Shown here: piece by piece, positions 43,714 through 52,600 of the stretch
Numbering within the stretch: the first letter of the stretch is position 1
How the letters are laid out: each line of letters starts with the position of its first letter
Assembly: GCF_003846185.1 (NCBI RefSeq)
Contig: NZ_ML123034.1
Location: 5,343,580 to 5,407,579 of the forward strand
Direction of reading: 5' to 3'
Source: Streptomyces sp. ADI96-02
GTDB taxonomy: Bacteria > Actinomycetota > Actinomycetes > Streptomycetales > Streptomycetaceae
DNA length: 64,000 bases
Made by a program: the position numbers and the translations under genes
The notes under the pieces: model-generated
The model's input: only the letters and a program-made list of their open reading frames with translations
Database searches by the model: none
What the model was told of the DNA's origin: nothing

Positions 43714-43745
43714 CGGGCCGGGCCCGCACGACGGGGCCCGGCCCG
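43714..43745 (+). terminator. Hairpin terminator after the secreted-protein gene
   Basis: A 12-bp perfect G/C stem (43714-43725 with 43734-43745) encloses an 8-nt loop, 43 bases past the stop codon. It separates this gene from the helicase-nuclease locus. Confidence 0.7.
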
Positions 43746-43879
43746 ACCGGTGAGGACGGTGCGCCGTCACGTACGGCGGTCGCGGTGCGGGGTGGGGTGC
43801 CCCGCGCCCTGTCCCGAAGGTCCTCGACGACGCGCGGCTGTGTACTTCGGACGCCCGCTGCCGCCACGATCGGGCCAGG

Positions 43880-43885
43880 TAGTCT
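43880..43885 (+). promoter_or_regulatory. Candidate -10 box of the first nuclease-helicase gene
   Basis: TAGTCT lies 16 bases before the conserved leader element at 43902. The equivalent box of the second paralogue (TAGGAT, 46881) lies 13 bases before the same element. No good -35 is visible. The matched spacing is the main support. Confidence 0.35.
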
Positions 43886-43901
43886 CGGACGCATCGTCAT
43901 C

Positions 43902-43990
43902 GCGGCCCGACGGGCTTCCGCTCCGCTCCGGTGGAGTCTCGAAGGACACGCCCCCACCCGCACGAGTCACTTCGTGCTGCCTGGGGGAAG
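43902..43990 (+). ncRNA. Conserved structured mRNA leader, copy 1, overlapping the Shine-Dalgarno
   Basis: It starts with GCGGCCCGACGGGCTTCC (43902-43919), a GCCC-GAC-GGGC mini-hairpin. After a 30-nt spacer with a CTCC/GGAG hairpin comes a nested hairpin: outer CCCCCA (43951-43956) with TGGGGG (43982-43987), inner GCACGA (43960-43965) with TCGTGC (43972-43977), loop GTCACT. The 3' outer strand is the G-rich Shine-Dalgarno of the TTG start at 43994. The same elements precede the second paralogue. A switch that hides the ribosome-binding site is inferred. I do not recognise the family. Confidence 0.65.
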
Positions 43991-43993
43991 ACC

Positions 43994-45877
43994 TTGTTGT
44001 TCCGTGCATCAGCCAAGTCCGTGGCGGCTGCGGCGATGGACAGCTCGCTGTTCCTGCATCTCACCGAGCAGTTCTTTCACATGCACGGCTACCGGCCCAC
44101 GGCCTCCGAGAGCCGCTCCTGGGAACGCAGCATCCCGGCGCTCATGGACGTCCTGAACGAGGCGGGGCTCGGGGACGTCGAGGTCATGCTCGAGTACGCG
44201 CTGCCGCTCAACAGCAAGCGCGCGGACGCCGTCCTGGCAGGCGTGCACCCGGTGACCGGCGAGCCGTCGTATGTCGTGGTGGAGCTCAAGCAGTGGAGTC
44301 AGGCGGAGCCGGAGGAGGACGACCCCGCCCTGTGCCGCGTCGACAGCTATACGCATCCCGTGCTCACCCCGGTCGAGCAGGTGCGCAGGTACTGCGAGTA
44401 CCTCGTGAACTTCAACGGGGCCCTCGCCGCCCATCCCGGTCGGATCAACGGAGTGGCCTACCTCCACAACGCCGCCGAATCCGGCGTCGCCGCGCTGCGT
44501 GAGCTCGCATTCGACGAACACGGAACGCTGTTCACGGCCGAGCGCCGAGGAGCACTCCTCGACCATCTGCGCACCAGGCTGAGCACCGAACACGCCGGCG
44601 CGTCCGCCGCCGACGAACTTCTTCGGGGAAGGCCCGTCCCTTCCAGGCAACTGATGGCCGTCGCCGCCGACGAGGTCCGTGACCGTGAGCAGTTCGTTCT
44701 GCTCGACCAGCAGCAGGTCGCCTACCGCATGGTGCTCAATGCCGTCAGCCGGGCCAAACGGTCCGATCACAAGGAGGTCGTGATCGTCACGGGGGGACCC
44801 GGCACGGGCAAGAGCGTCATCGCTCTGTCCTTGCTCGGCGAACTCTTCCGTCGGGGCGTCCCCGCTCTGCACGCCACCGGTTCCCAGTCCTTCACGAAGA
44901 CGATGCGCAAGGTCGCGGGAGCGCGAAGGCGTGAGGTGCAGGACCTCTTCAAGTACTTCAACAGCTTCATGACCGCAGAGAAGAACGCTCTCGACGTCCT
45001 GATCTGCGACGAGGCCCACCGAATCCGCGAAACATCCGCCAACCGCTACACCGCTGCCGTGCACCGCACCGGCAAGCGGCAGATGGAGGAACTGATCGAC
45101 GTCGCCCGCGTGCCGGTCTTCCTCCTCGACGAGCATCAGGTGGTGCGGCCCGGAGAGATGGGCACGGTGGCCGAGATCGAGGCCGCCGCCGCGAAGAAGG
45201 GACTCGCGTGCCGTGTGGTGCCGCTCGACAGCCAGTTCCGCTGCGGTGGCAGCGGCGCCTACCTCCGCTGGGTCGTACGACTCCTGGGTCTCGAGCCGGG
45301 AGGTCCGGTCGTGTGGGACCCCGACGACCGCATGCGGCTCATGGTCGCTGACAGTCCGCGGGAGATGGAAGCGTTCCTGGAAGGGCGCTTTGCCCAGGGC
45401 TATGGCGCGCGGCTGTCCGCAGGCTACTGCTGGCCATGGTCGAAGGAGCCCAAACCGGGTGACCCGCTCGTGGCGGACATCGTCATCGGCGACTGGGCCC
45501 GTCCCTGGAACCTGAGAGGCGAGCGGTCCGTCTCCGGTGCGCCCCCGTCGGCTCTGTGGGCTACCGACCCGGCTGGTTTCGGCCAGGTGGGGTGCGTCTA
45601 CACGGCGCAGGGCTTCGAGTACGACTGGTCGGGAGTGATCATCGGGCCGGATCTGATCTGGCGTGGAGACAGGTGGATCACCGATCGTGCGTCATCCGAG
45701 GATCCCGTCTTCAAGAAGGCCCCGTCGGGCGCGGATGTCGACCGCCTGATCCGCAACACCTACAAGGTCTTGCTGACCAGAGGAATGATCGGGACCGTCG
45801 TCTACTCCACCGATCCGGAGACGCGGCAGAAGCTGCGGGAACTGGTGGGGGCGACGCGGGCGATCGTCACGGTCTGA
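43994..45877 (+). CDS. PD-(D/E)XK nuclease-like / DUF2075 (Schlafen-3-like) helicase fusion, paralogue 1
   Basis: A 627-residue protein. The N-terminal region has RADAVLAG...VVVELKQW, a D78-x18-E97-x-K99 pattern of PD-(D/E)XK nucleases. The helicase part has Walker A GGPGTGKS (Lys273), Walker B LICDEAH (Asp339), FLLDEHQVVRPGE, QFRCGGSGAY, YTAQGFEYDWSGVIIG and IRNTYKVLLTRG, as in DUF2075 ATPases. The start is TTG 43994: SD-like GGGGGA lies just upstream, and from here MLFRASAK matches the N terminus of the paralogue (LLLRLSAK). Alternative starts are GTG 43931, which would cut into the conserved leader, and the internal ATG 44036. A nucleic-acid-processing role, perhaps defence, is inferred from domains. 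Confidence 0.85.
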   Translation: MLFRASAKSVAAAAMDSSLFLHLTEQFFHMHGYRPTASESRSWERSIPALMDVLNEAGLGDVEVMLEYALPLNSKRADAVLAGVHPVTGEPSYVVVELKQWSQAEPEEDDPALCRVDSYTHPVLTPVEQVRRYCEYLVNFNGALAAHPGRINGVAYLHNAAESGVAALRELAFDEHGTLFTAERRGALLDHLRTRLSTEHAGASAADELLRGRPVPSRQLMAVAADEVRDREQFVLLDQQQVAYRMVLNAVSRAKRSDHKEVVIVTGGPGTGKSVIALSLLGELFRRGVPALHATGSQSFTKTMRKVAGARRREVQDLFKYFNSFMTAEKNALDVLICDEAHRIRETSANRYTAAVHRTGKRQMEELIDVARVPVFLLDEHQVVRPGEMGTVAEIEAAAAKKGLACRVVPLDSQFRCGGSGAYLRWVVRLLGLEPGGPVVWDPDDRMRLMVADSPREMEAFLEGRFAQGYGARLSAGYCWPWSKEPKPGDPLVADIVIGDWARPWNLRGERSVSGAPPSALWATDPAGFGQVGCVYTAQGFEYDWSGVIIGPDLIWRGDRWITDRASSEDPVFKKAPSGADVDRLIRNTYKVLLTRGMIGTVVYSTDPETRQKLRELVGATRAIVTV

Positions 45878-45987
45878 CACCGCAAGGCGACGGAGCGGAG
45901 CGCGGGCCGTCCCGAAGACGGCGTCGGCACGACTGTCACGGACCGGCGAGGTGCGCGCGTACGTGATGACAGCCCTTTGGCGGGCGG

Positions 45988-46018
45988 TTGAGAGACCGAG
46001 AGGTTCGCCGCCTATCCT
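45988..46018 (+). promoter_or_regulatory. Candidate promoter giving a leaderless transcript
   Basis: TTGAGA (45988-45993), a 19-bp spacer and TATCCT (46013-46018) lie just upstream of GTG 46025, with six bases between the -10 box and the start codon. No Shine-Dalgarno is present. This is the usual layout for leaderless mRNAs in actinobacteria. Confidence 0.5.
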
Positions 46019-46024
46019 CCTGTT

Positions 46025-46681
46025 GTGCAGTTGCCTCAGGATCCATCGAACGTCGCCCATGCCCTGTTGGCGGCCTTTCCGACCCGTCTCGCCGATGATG
46101 TGCGGAAAGTTCTGGCGGTCATGCCGGAGCCCCGGATCGCACCAATGATGCCCTTCCAGGTCGAGGTGCAGGGAGAGACCTTCGCCATCCCGTCGCGCAT
46201 TTACAACGAGGAACCGGGCGCCGACGTGGAGTGGGACCCGACCGGAACCCGCCAGGTGATTCTGCACTGCCTGTACTCCCGGCACCACGAGGGCCATGTT
46301 CGCCAACGGCACCTCGAGCAGCTTGTGGCGTCGGGGGAGCCGTGGGTGGTCCCGTTCGTGGTGCAGTTGGCCGGGGAATATGTGCTGGAGATCCTTGAGG
46401 CGATCGGCCGGGGCCTTCCCGGGCTCGCGATCCCTGGATCGGCCCAGCGCCGACTCTACGGAGAGTTCATCGCTCGGAATCCAGCCTTCTTCGCGCGCAC
46501 GGAGCGGCGCGTGGTGAGCTACTGGTCCTGCTACTACCGCTGGAAGTACGGAACATTCGGGACGTATCCCGGATGCGTCCTGTTGGAAGCGTTCCGCGCT
46601 GCTGTAGTGGAACAGGTGGGCGCGGAGTGGCCGCGGCACACGCCGCCCCCGCTGGCGAACGAGAGTGGGGTACCTGCCTGA
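46025..46681 (+). CDS. Orphan cytosolic protein of unknown function between the two nuclease-helicase genes
   Basis: A 218-residue protein starting at GTG 46025 (MQLPQDPSNVAHALL). No domain is recognised. Visible features: VILHCLYSRHHEGHVRQRHLEQL, a predicted helix-rich middle and an aromatic Tyr/Trp cluster (VVSYWSCYYRWKYGTFGTYPG) near the C terminus. There is no signal peptide or membrane segment. Codon use is less extreme than in the flanking biosynthetic clusters, as in the two neighbours. A -10-like TATCCT six bases upstream and the lack of an SD suggest a leaderless transcript. It could be a partner or sensor for the flanking enzymes or simply a bystander. Confidence 0.75.
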   Translation: MQLPQDPSNVAHALLAAFPTRLADDVRKVLAVMPEPRIAPMMPFQVEVQGETFAIPSRIYNEEPGADVEWDPTGTRQVILHCLYSRHHEGHVRQRHLEQLVASGEPWVVPFVVQLAGEYVLEILEAIGRGLPGLAIPGSAQRRLYGEFIARNPAFFARTERRVVSYWSCYYRWKYGTFGTYPGCVLLEAFRAAVVEQVGAEWPRHTPPPLANESGVPA

Positions 46682-46682
46682 G

Positions 46683-46817
46683 GTCGCCCACCACGACCAG
46701 GTGGGCGTCGGCATCGATGACGAGTCGGTGATCGGTGGAGCGCCTCGCGGTCAGCAAGTCGCTGAGGCGGCGTGGGCTCGGTCCGGTGAACAGGACATAT
46801 CCATGTCGACTAAGACG
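46683..46817 (-). pseudogene. Possible remnant of an IS-type (DDE) transposase
   Basis: The minus strand encodes RRSTDHRLVIDADAHLVVVG, resembling the strand around a catalytic Asp in IS5-like transposases of Streptomyces, preceded by RHGYVLFTGPSPRRLSDLL. It then runs into unrelated sequence, with no full transposase and no terminal repeats. If correct it marks an old insertion between the orphan gene and the second leader. Confidence 0.3.
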
Positions 46818-46880
46818 CCGTGACCACACCAGCCAGGCCAAGATCATTTCACCCATGACCAGTAGTTGTGGGACAGCCCT

Positions 46881-46886
46881 TAGGAT
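46881..46886 (+). promoter_or_regulatory. Candidate -10 box of the second nuclease-helicase gene
   Basis: TAGGAT, a common strong Streptomyces -10, lies 13 bases before the conserved leader element at 46900, matching the position of TAGTCT in copy 1. No clear -35 is seen at 17-18 bp. Confidence 0.45.
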
Positions 46887-46899
46887 CGCCGTACCGGTT

Positions 46900-46965
46900 G
46901 CGGCCCGACGGGCTTCCCCTGTGGACATGCCCCCACCCGCACGAGTCACTCGTGCCCTGGGGAAA
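46900..46965 (+). ncRNA. Conserved structured mRNA leader, copy 2, overlapping the Shine-Dalgarno
   Basis: GCGGCCCGACGGGCTTCC (46900-46917) is identical to copy 1. After only 12 bases comes the nested hairpin: outer CCCCA (46931-46935) with TGGGG (46958-46962), inner GCACGA (46939-46944) with TCGTGC (46950-46955), loop GTCAC. The run GCCCCCACCCGCACGAGTCAC is shared with copy 1. TGGGGA is the Shine-Dalgarno for TTG 46971. Compared with copy 1 the loop, internal loop and spacer have changed length while both stems are kept, which is the pattern expected of a selected RNA structure. Confidence 0.65.
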
Positions 46966-46970
46966 CCACC

Positions 46971-49103
46971 TTGTCCATGCTGCTGCTGCGGTTGTCGGCG
47001 AAAGACCTGCTCACTCTCGATTCACGGCGCCGCATGGTGCCTCACCTGGCCGCCCGATGGGTGCACTTCCGAGGAGAGAAAGCCTCGCTCGGTGAACGCA
47101 CGGCCTGGGCGGAAAGCCTCATCGAGTTGGCGAGGGACCTGGTGGCCGCCGACCGCGGCAACGTGGAGATGATCGTCGAGTGCTCGGCAACCGTCGACGA
47201 CCCGGAACGTTCGGACCGGAGTCGTCAGATCGACGTGGTCCTGGCGGGGCGCCACCCGGCGGACGGCGACATCTCCGTCCAGCTCGTGGAACTGAAACGC
47301 TGGTCGACCGTCACCCGCGTGGAGAAGGCGACCGCCGACCTGGTACACATTCCGGGAATCGACGACGTGAAGAGGCATCCGGCTCTCCAACTGCGCGAAT
47401 ACTATGAACTCTTCACGGGCGCCACTGGCCCACTGCACGGCCTGCGGTTCGAATGCGGTGGATTCACCTACCTCCACAACGCCACGGATGAGTCCGTACG
47501 ACCCCTGCTGGGCATCGACGCTCCGACCGGTTCCTATGCCCGCACCTACACCAAGGACAGCAGGAACAAGCTCCAGGAAGACCTCCGCCAGCACTTCACG
47601 GCGGACGAGCATCCTTCCGCTGCGGAGATCCTGCTGAGCCGTATGAATCTGCGGAACACCCCGTTGCTCGACGCCATGATCAAATCCAACGGCGAAGACA
47701 CGGTCTTCACTCTGCGGGGCCGTCAGAAGAGGGTCGCGGACGACGTGCTCGAGGCCGCAGTGCACGTACTGGACGACCCTGCGGCGGACGCTCTCGTTCA
47801 GAATCCGCGCCGTGCCGTCTTTCTCGTCACGGGTGGCGCGGGAACGGGCAAGAGCGCTATCGGCCTCCAGCTCAAGGCCGAGTTCGAGGCAGCCGGTCGT
47901 ACGGTGATGTACGCGAGCGGATCGCGAGCCTTCAATGGAGCGATGCAGGAGCATGTGGGGTACGGAGACCGTGAGTTCAAAGAGAGCTTCACCTACTTCA
48001 GCAACTTCGTCACCCCTCCTGAAGAACCGCTCGACGTACTGATCTGCGACGAGGCGCACCGGCTGAGAGAGCGTTCGTTCAACCGGTTCTGGGCTTCCGA
48101 GAAACAAGGGACGAAAGCTCAGATCGACGAGTTGCTGGACGCGTCACGGCTGACGGTGTTCCTTCTGGACGAGAGCCAGTCCTTGCGCCCCAATGAGGTG
48201 GGCACCGTGGACGTGATCAAGGATGCGGCCGGCCGCCGGGGGGTGGTGGCGCGCTCCTACCATCTCCAGGAGCAGTACCGGTGCGGAGGGAGCGACGCCT
48301 ACATCCGCTGGGTGCGTGACCTTCTGGGTCTCTCGGGTGGACGGCCGGGTCTCTGGACGCCCGACGGCCTGATGCACATCGAGGTGGTGGACACCCCGGA
48401 CGAACTGGAGGACATTCTCCGCACCGAGTTCGATTCCGGGGCGTCCGCCCGGATGGTAGCCGGGTTCTGCTGGCCCTGGAGCCCTCCCGACGAGGCGAGG
48501 AAGCTTGTCGCCGACGTTCGTATCGGCGACTGGCACCGCCCGTGGAACGCGTCGAGCGAGTCCTTCTGCGCGGGGGGCGAACCGCCGTCGAAAATCTGGT
48601 CGGTGCATGATGCCGGCTTCGGTCAGATCGGCTGCATCTACACGGCGCAGGGACTCGAATGGGACTGGTGCGGAGTGATCATGGGCGACGACATGGTCTG
48701 GCGCACCGACAAATGGGTGTTCCGGCGAGGCAAGAAGCGCAAGGACAAGGACACCGGAACGCAGCACGTCATCGAGCCCGGATCCCTCGACACGGAGGTG
48801 TGCAGGAAGACCGGGACCGACGACGAGGCGTTCGCCCGCTGTATCCGCAACGCCTATCACGTACTGCTGACCCGTGCCAGCCGCGCGACGGTTCTCTATT
48901 CCAGTGACAAGGAGACGCGGGACTATCTCAGGTCGCTGGTGGGCGATATCGAGATCCACGGTCTCCGCCCGACCTGGGAAAGCCTTCCGCCCGAGGCCCG
49001 GGTGCCGCACCAAGCGCGCCCGGCGAGGGGAAGCAGGTCGCGCAACGCCCGGAGGAAGAAGGCCAAGCAGCTCAAGGAGAAAGACGAGTTGAAGCTGTTC
49101 TGA
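46971..49103 (+). CDS. PD-(D/E)XK nuclease-like / DUF2075 (Schlafen-3-like) helicase fusion, paralogue 2
   Basis: A 710-residue protein. It has the nuclease-like pattern RQIDVVLAG...QLVELKRW (D88, E107, K109; D-to-E spacing 19, identical to paralogue 1). The ATPase part has Walker A GGAGTGKS (Lys294), Walker B LICDEAH (Asp360), FLLDESQSLRPNE, QYRCGGSDAYIRW, YTAQGLEWDWCGVIMG and IRNAYHVLLTRAS. It ends in a Lys/Arg-rich tail (NARRKKAKQLKEKDE) absent from paralogue 1. TTG 46971 follows the G-rich 3' strand of the conserved leader; ATG 46977 is an alternative two codons in. The paralogues share motif order throughout but are diverged, an old duplication. A perfect hairpin ends the transcript. Confidence 0.85.
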   Translation: MSMLLLRLSAKDLLTLDSRRRMVPHLAARWVHFRGEKASLGERTAWAESLIELARDLVAADRGNVEMIVECSATVDDPERSDRSRQIDVVLAGRHPADGDISVQLVELKRWSTVTRVEKATADLVHIPGIDDVKRHPALQLREYYELFTGATGPLHGLRFECGGFTYLHNATDESVRPLLGIDAPTGSYARTYTKDSRNKLQEDLRQHFTADEHPSAAEILLSRMNLRNTPLLDAMIKSNGEDTVFTLRGRQKRVADDVLEAAVHVLDDPAADALVQNPRRAVFLVTGGAGTGKSAIGLQLKAEFEAAGRTVMYASGSRAFNGAMQEHVGYGDREFKESFTYFSNFVTPPEEPLDVLICDEAHRLRERSFNRFWASEKQGTKAQIDELLDASRLTVFLLDESQSLRPNEVGTVDVIKDAAGRRGVVARSYHLQEQYRCGGSDAYIRWVRDLLGLSGGRPGLWTPDGLMHIEVVDTPDELEDILRTEFDSGASARMVAGFCWPWSPPDEARKLVADVRIGDWHRPWNASSESFCAGGEPPSKIWSVHDAGFGQIGCIYTAQGLEWDWCGVIMGDDMVWRTDKWVFRRGKKRKDKDTGTQHVIEPGSLDTEVCRKTGTDDEAFARCIRNAYHVLLTRASRATVLYSSDKETRDYLRSLVGDIEIHGLRPTWESLPPEARVPHQARPARGSRSRNARRKKAKQLKEKDELKLF

Positions 49104-49117
49104 CCGGTTGAGGAGTG

Positions 49118-49146
49118 GGGTGGCGGGCTCTCCGGGCCCGCCACCC
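49118..49146. terminator. Bidirectional hairpin terminator
   Basis: A perfect 11-bp stem GGGTGGCGGGC (49118-49128) with its complement (49136-49146) and a 7-nt loop lies between the stops of the + strand helicase gene (49103) and the - strand small membrane protein gene (49154). Confidence 0.8.
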
Positions 49147-49153
49147 GCCTGCT

Positions 49154-49282
49154 TCAGAAGAGCAGGTGCGCTGCCGCCGCCACGGCCGCCACCACGAGAT
49201 TGGCGACGACACCGACGGCGACGTCCATCAGGACCTTGCGGAACCAGATGCGACGCGCAGACGTGTACTCGACAGGGTTCAT
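49154..49282 (-). CDS. Small single-pass membrane protein (possibly DUF6408 family)
   Basis: A 42-residue protein, MNPVEYTSARRIWFRK followed by about 24 hydrophobic residues (VLMDVAVGVVANLVVAAVAA) reaching the C terminus. The basic segment before the helix suggests a cytosolic N terminus. ATG 49282 has GAGGAG nine bases upstream. Its size and MNPVEYTS start recall short Streptomyces proteins annotated DUF6408, from memory and not certain. It is transcribed away from the NRPS genes and its function is unknown. Confidence 0.6.
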   Translation of the reverse strand: MNPVEYTSARRIWFRKVLMDVAVGVVANLVVAAVAAAAHLLF

Positions 49283-49675
49283 ACGGGACCACTCCTCGGC
49301 GGTGAGCAGGAATGGTGGGGGACAGCCCACCGGGCATCCGCTCACACACCGCGTGAAACCATGCGGTGATACACCAGCCATTACTCACATGCCGCGGAAC
49401 GGCGCATGAACTCTGTACGCGTACCCTCCGGGAAGGTGCGCAGCGCCGGAAAGCCTACCCGACGCACGAGCTGTCGCACCCGAGTGCAGGAGCACGGCCC
49501 TTCTGCCGTACGCGCGTGAACCGTCCGCCCGCAACTCTCGCCACGCAGCCCCCTCCCCGCCACGCCCCCAGGCCAGTTCGCGCAGTGCGTGCTGCCGCCA
49601 GTGCTGCGTCTTCTTCCCTATGGCCTCCACGCGGTCCCCGGCAGGCTGCTGGAAAACACCGCTTGGAGGCTCACA
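49283..49675. other. Upstream region of the NRPS operon
   Basis: About 390 bp with no supported gene. It contains the palindrome GTACGCGTAC (49415-49424) and a related GTACGCG near 49508. I see no clear -35/-10 pair. The NRPS start is set by GGAGG at 49665-49669. Confidence 0.5.
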
Positions 49676-52600
49676 GTGACAGCAGGCGCGGCCCCCGAAG
49701 GGGCTCGGAACGGCGGCGACACCCTTACGGCATCCTTCGCGCAGCGGCGGCTGTGGTTCCTGGATCAGCTCGCCGGCACCTCCGCCGGCTCGATGCTGCC
49801 CCTCGTCCTGCGCATCACCGGCCCGCTCGACGAGGCGCGCCTCGCGCGGGCCCTGGACGGGATCGTGGCGCGGCACGAGGTGCTGCGCACCCGGTTCGCG
49901 GCGGTCGGCGGCGAGCCCGTGCCGGTCGTCGACCCGCCCGGCGGGATCGCCCTGGAGCGGGTCGAGGCCGAGGGGCCCGCCGACCTCTTCGCGCGCTGCC
50001 TCGGGCGGCCCGTCGACCTCTCCGTCCAGCATCCCGTGCGGGCCGCCCTCGCCCGGGTGGCGCCCGACGAGCACCTTCTGCTCGTCGAGGTGCACCACAT
50101 CGCCGTCGACGGCTGGTCGTGGGGCGTGCTGCTGGAGGAACTGGCCGCCGGCTACCGGGGCGAGAGCCCCGCCCCGCCCGCCACGCGGTACGCCGACCTC
50201 GCCGAAGCCCAGACCGCGCGGCTCTCCGGGGCGCGGATGGAGCGGCTGCTCGCCTACTGGCGCGAACGGCTCGCCGGCCTGGCCCCGCTGGACCTGCCCG
50301 GCGACCGGCCCCGGCCCCGCGTGTGGGACGGCTCCGGCGACGTCGTCCGCTTCACCCTGCCCGCCGACCTCGTCGCCGGCGTCGACAGCCTCGCCCGCGG
50401 CCACCGCGCCACCCGGTACATGCTGCTGCTCACCGTCTACCAGGCCCTCCTCGGCCACTGGACCGGCCGCACCGACGTCGCCGTGTGCAGCACCATGGCC
50501 GACCGCGCCGGCGCGGGGGCCGCGAACGTCGTCGGTCCGCTGGTCAACACCGTCGTCCTGCGCACCGACCTCTCCGGCGGGCCCGGCTTCGGCGAGCTGC
50601 TGGAGCGGGTGCGCACCCGCGTCCTTCAGGACCTCTCGCACGCCGAAGCGCCCTTCGAGCGCGTGGTGGGAGCCGTCGGCGGGGAGCGCGACCTGTCCCG
50701 CCATCCGCTGGCCCAGGCGTCGTTCACGCTGCTCAACTCCGCGCTCAAGCCGGTGCGGATGCCGGGCCTGGACGTGGAGCTGGTGCCTCCGCCGCTCGCC
50801 GAGACGCACCTGGACGTCTTCCTCGACCTGACCCTGCGGACCGACGGCGGCATCGCCGCCATCCTCCAGTACGCCACCGCCCTGTTCGACCCCGCCACGA
50901 TGCGGGCCTTCGCCGACGCCTACACCGCGCTGCTGCGGGCCGTCGTCGCCGACCCCCGCACCCCGGTACGGGACCTGCTGCGCGCCCTGCCCGCCACCGC
51001 CGCCCGTACGCCGGCCCTGCCGCGCGCCGAGTGGAGCCGGTCGCCCGACGTCCCGGCCGTCCCCGACCGCCCGCTCGGCTTCCGCGGCGAGCCCGGGGCG
51101 ACCGCGCTGATCTGCGGCGACGACAGCGTCACGTACGCCGGCCTGGACGGCATGACCGGCGGACTGGCCCGTGCCCTGGTCGACGCCGGGGCCGGGCCCG
51201 GCAGTCCGGTCGGGGTGCTGCTGCGGCGCGGGCTCTGGTCGGTCGCCGCCATCGAGGGCGTCTGGCGGGCCGGTGGGGCCTACGTACCGCTCGATCCCGA
51301 ACTGCCCGCCGAGCGGCTGCGGTTCATGGCCCAGGAGGCCGGTCTGGCCTGTGTCGTCGCCGACGCCGCCACCGCCGAGGACGCCGCCGCGCTGGCCCCC
51401 GTGACCGTCCGCGTCGACATGGTCGCCCCCTCGGCCCACGGCCCCCGGCACCTCCCCGACCCGCGCGAACTGGCCCACGTCATCTTCACGTCCGGCTCCA
51501 CCGGGCGGCCGAAGGCCGTCGGCGTCGAGCACGCCGCGCTCGCCTCCCATGTGGCGGCGTTCCGGCACCGGCTCGGCATCACCGCCGACGACCGGGTCCT
51601 CGCGTTCGCCTCGTTCTCCTTCGACGCCTCCCTCGACCAGGTCCTGCCCGCGCTCACCTCGGGCGCCACCGTCGTCGTCCGCCCGGACGAGCCGTGGCTG
51701 CCGACCCGCGTCCCCGAAGTCGTACGGCAGCACGGCCTCACCGTCGTCAACGTCCCGCCCACCTACTGGTCCGAGCTCACGCTCTCGCTCGGCCGCCGCG
51801 AGGCGTCCGCCCTCGCCTCGCTGCGCCTGCTCGTCCTCGGCGGCGAGGCCGTGCCCGCCGACACCCTCGCCGCCTGGCACGCCGCCGTGCCCGGGGTGCG
51901 GGTCTGCAACGCCTACGGGCCCACCGAGACGACCGTCACGGCCACCACCCACGAGACCGACGGCCCGCCCGGCGGGACCGTGCCGATCGGGCGGCCCCTG
52001 GGCGGACGGCGGGTCCACGTCGTCGACCCGGACGGCGAACCGGTCCCCGTCGGCGTGAGCGGCGAACTCCTCATCGGCGGCACGGAGGTGGCGCGCGGCT
52101 ACCTCCGCAGGCCCGCCCTGACGGCGGAGCGCTTCACCCCCGACCCGGCCGGTCCGCCCGGCAGCCGCCTCTACCGCACCGGCGACCTGGTCCGCTGGAC
52201 GCCCGCCGGAGAGCTGGAGTTCCTCGGCCGCCGCGACGACCAGGTCAAGATCCGGGGCTTCCGGATCGAACTCGGCGAGGTCGAGTCGGTGCTGCGCGCC
52301 TGCCCCGACGTCGCCGCCGCGGCCGTACGGCCGGACCGGGCCACCGGACGCACCCTCGTCGGCTACGTGGTGCCCGCCGCACCCGCCGGGGAAGCCGGGC
52401 AGGACACCGGCGCGGGCGTCGAGCGCGTCGCCCTGCGCGCCTGGTGCGCACGCCAGTTGCCGCACTACGCCGTCCCCTCCGAGTTCGTCGTCCTGGACGC
52501 GCTGCCGGTCGGCGTCGGGGGCAAGCTCGACCGCTCCGCGCTGCCCGACCCCGCCCACGCCCGCTCCGGCTCCGCCACCGGCTACGTGGCGCCGCGCGAC

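Noticed and set aside
43931..43993. GTG 43931 start for the first nuclease-helicase
   Set aside because: It lies inside the conserved leader. TTG 43994 gives an N terminus matching the paralogue and sits just after the G-rich ribosome-binding site.
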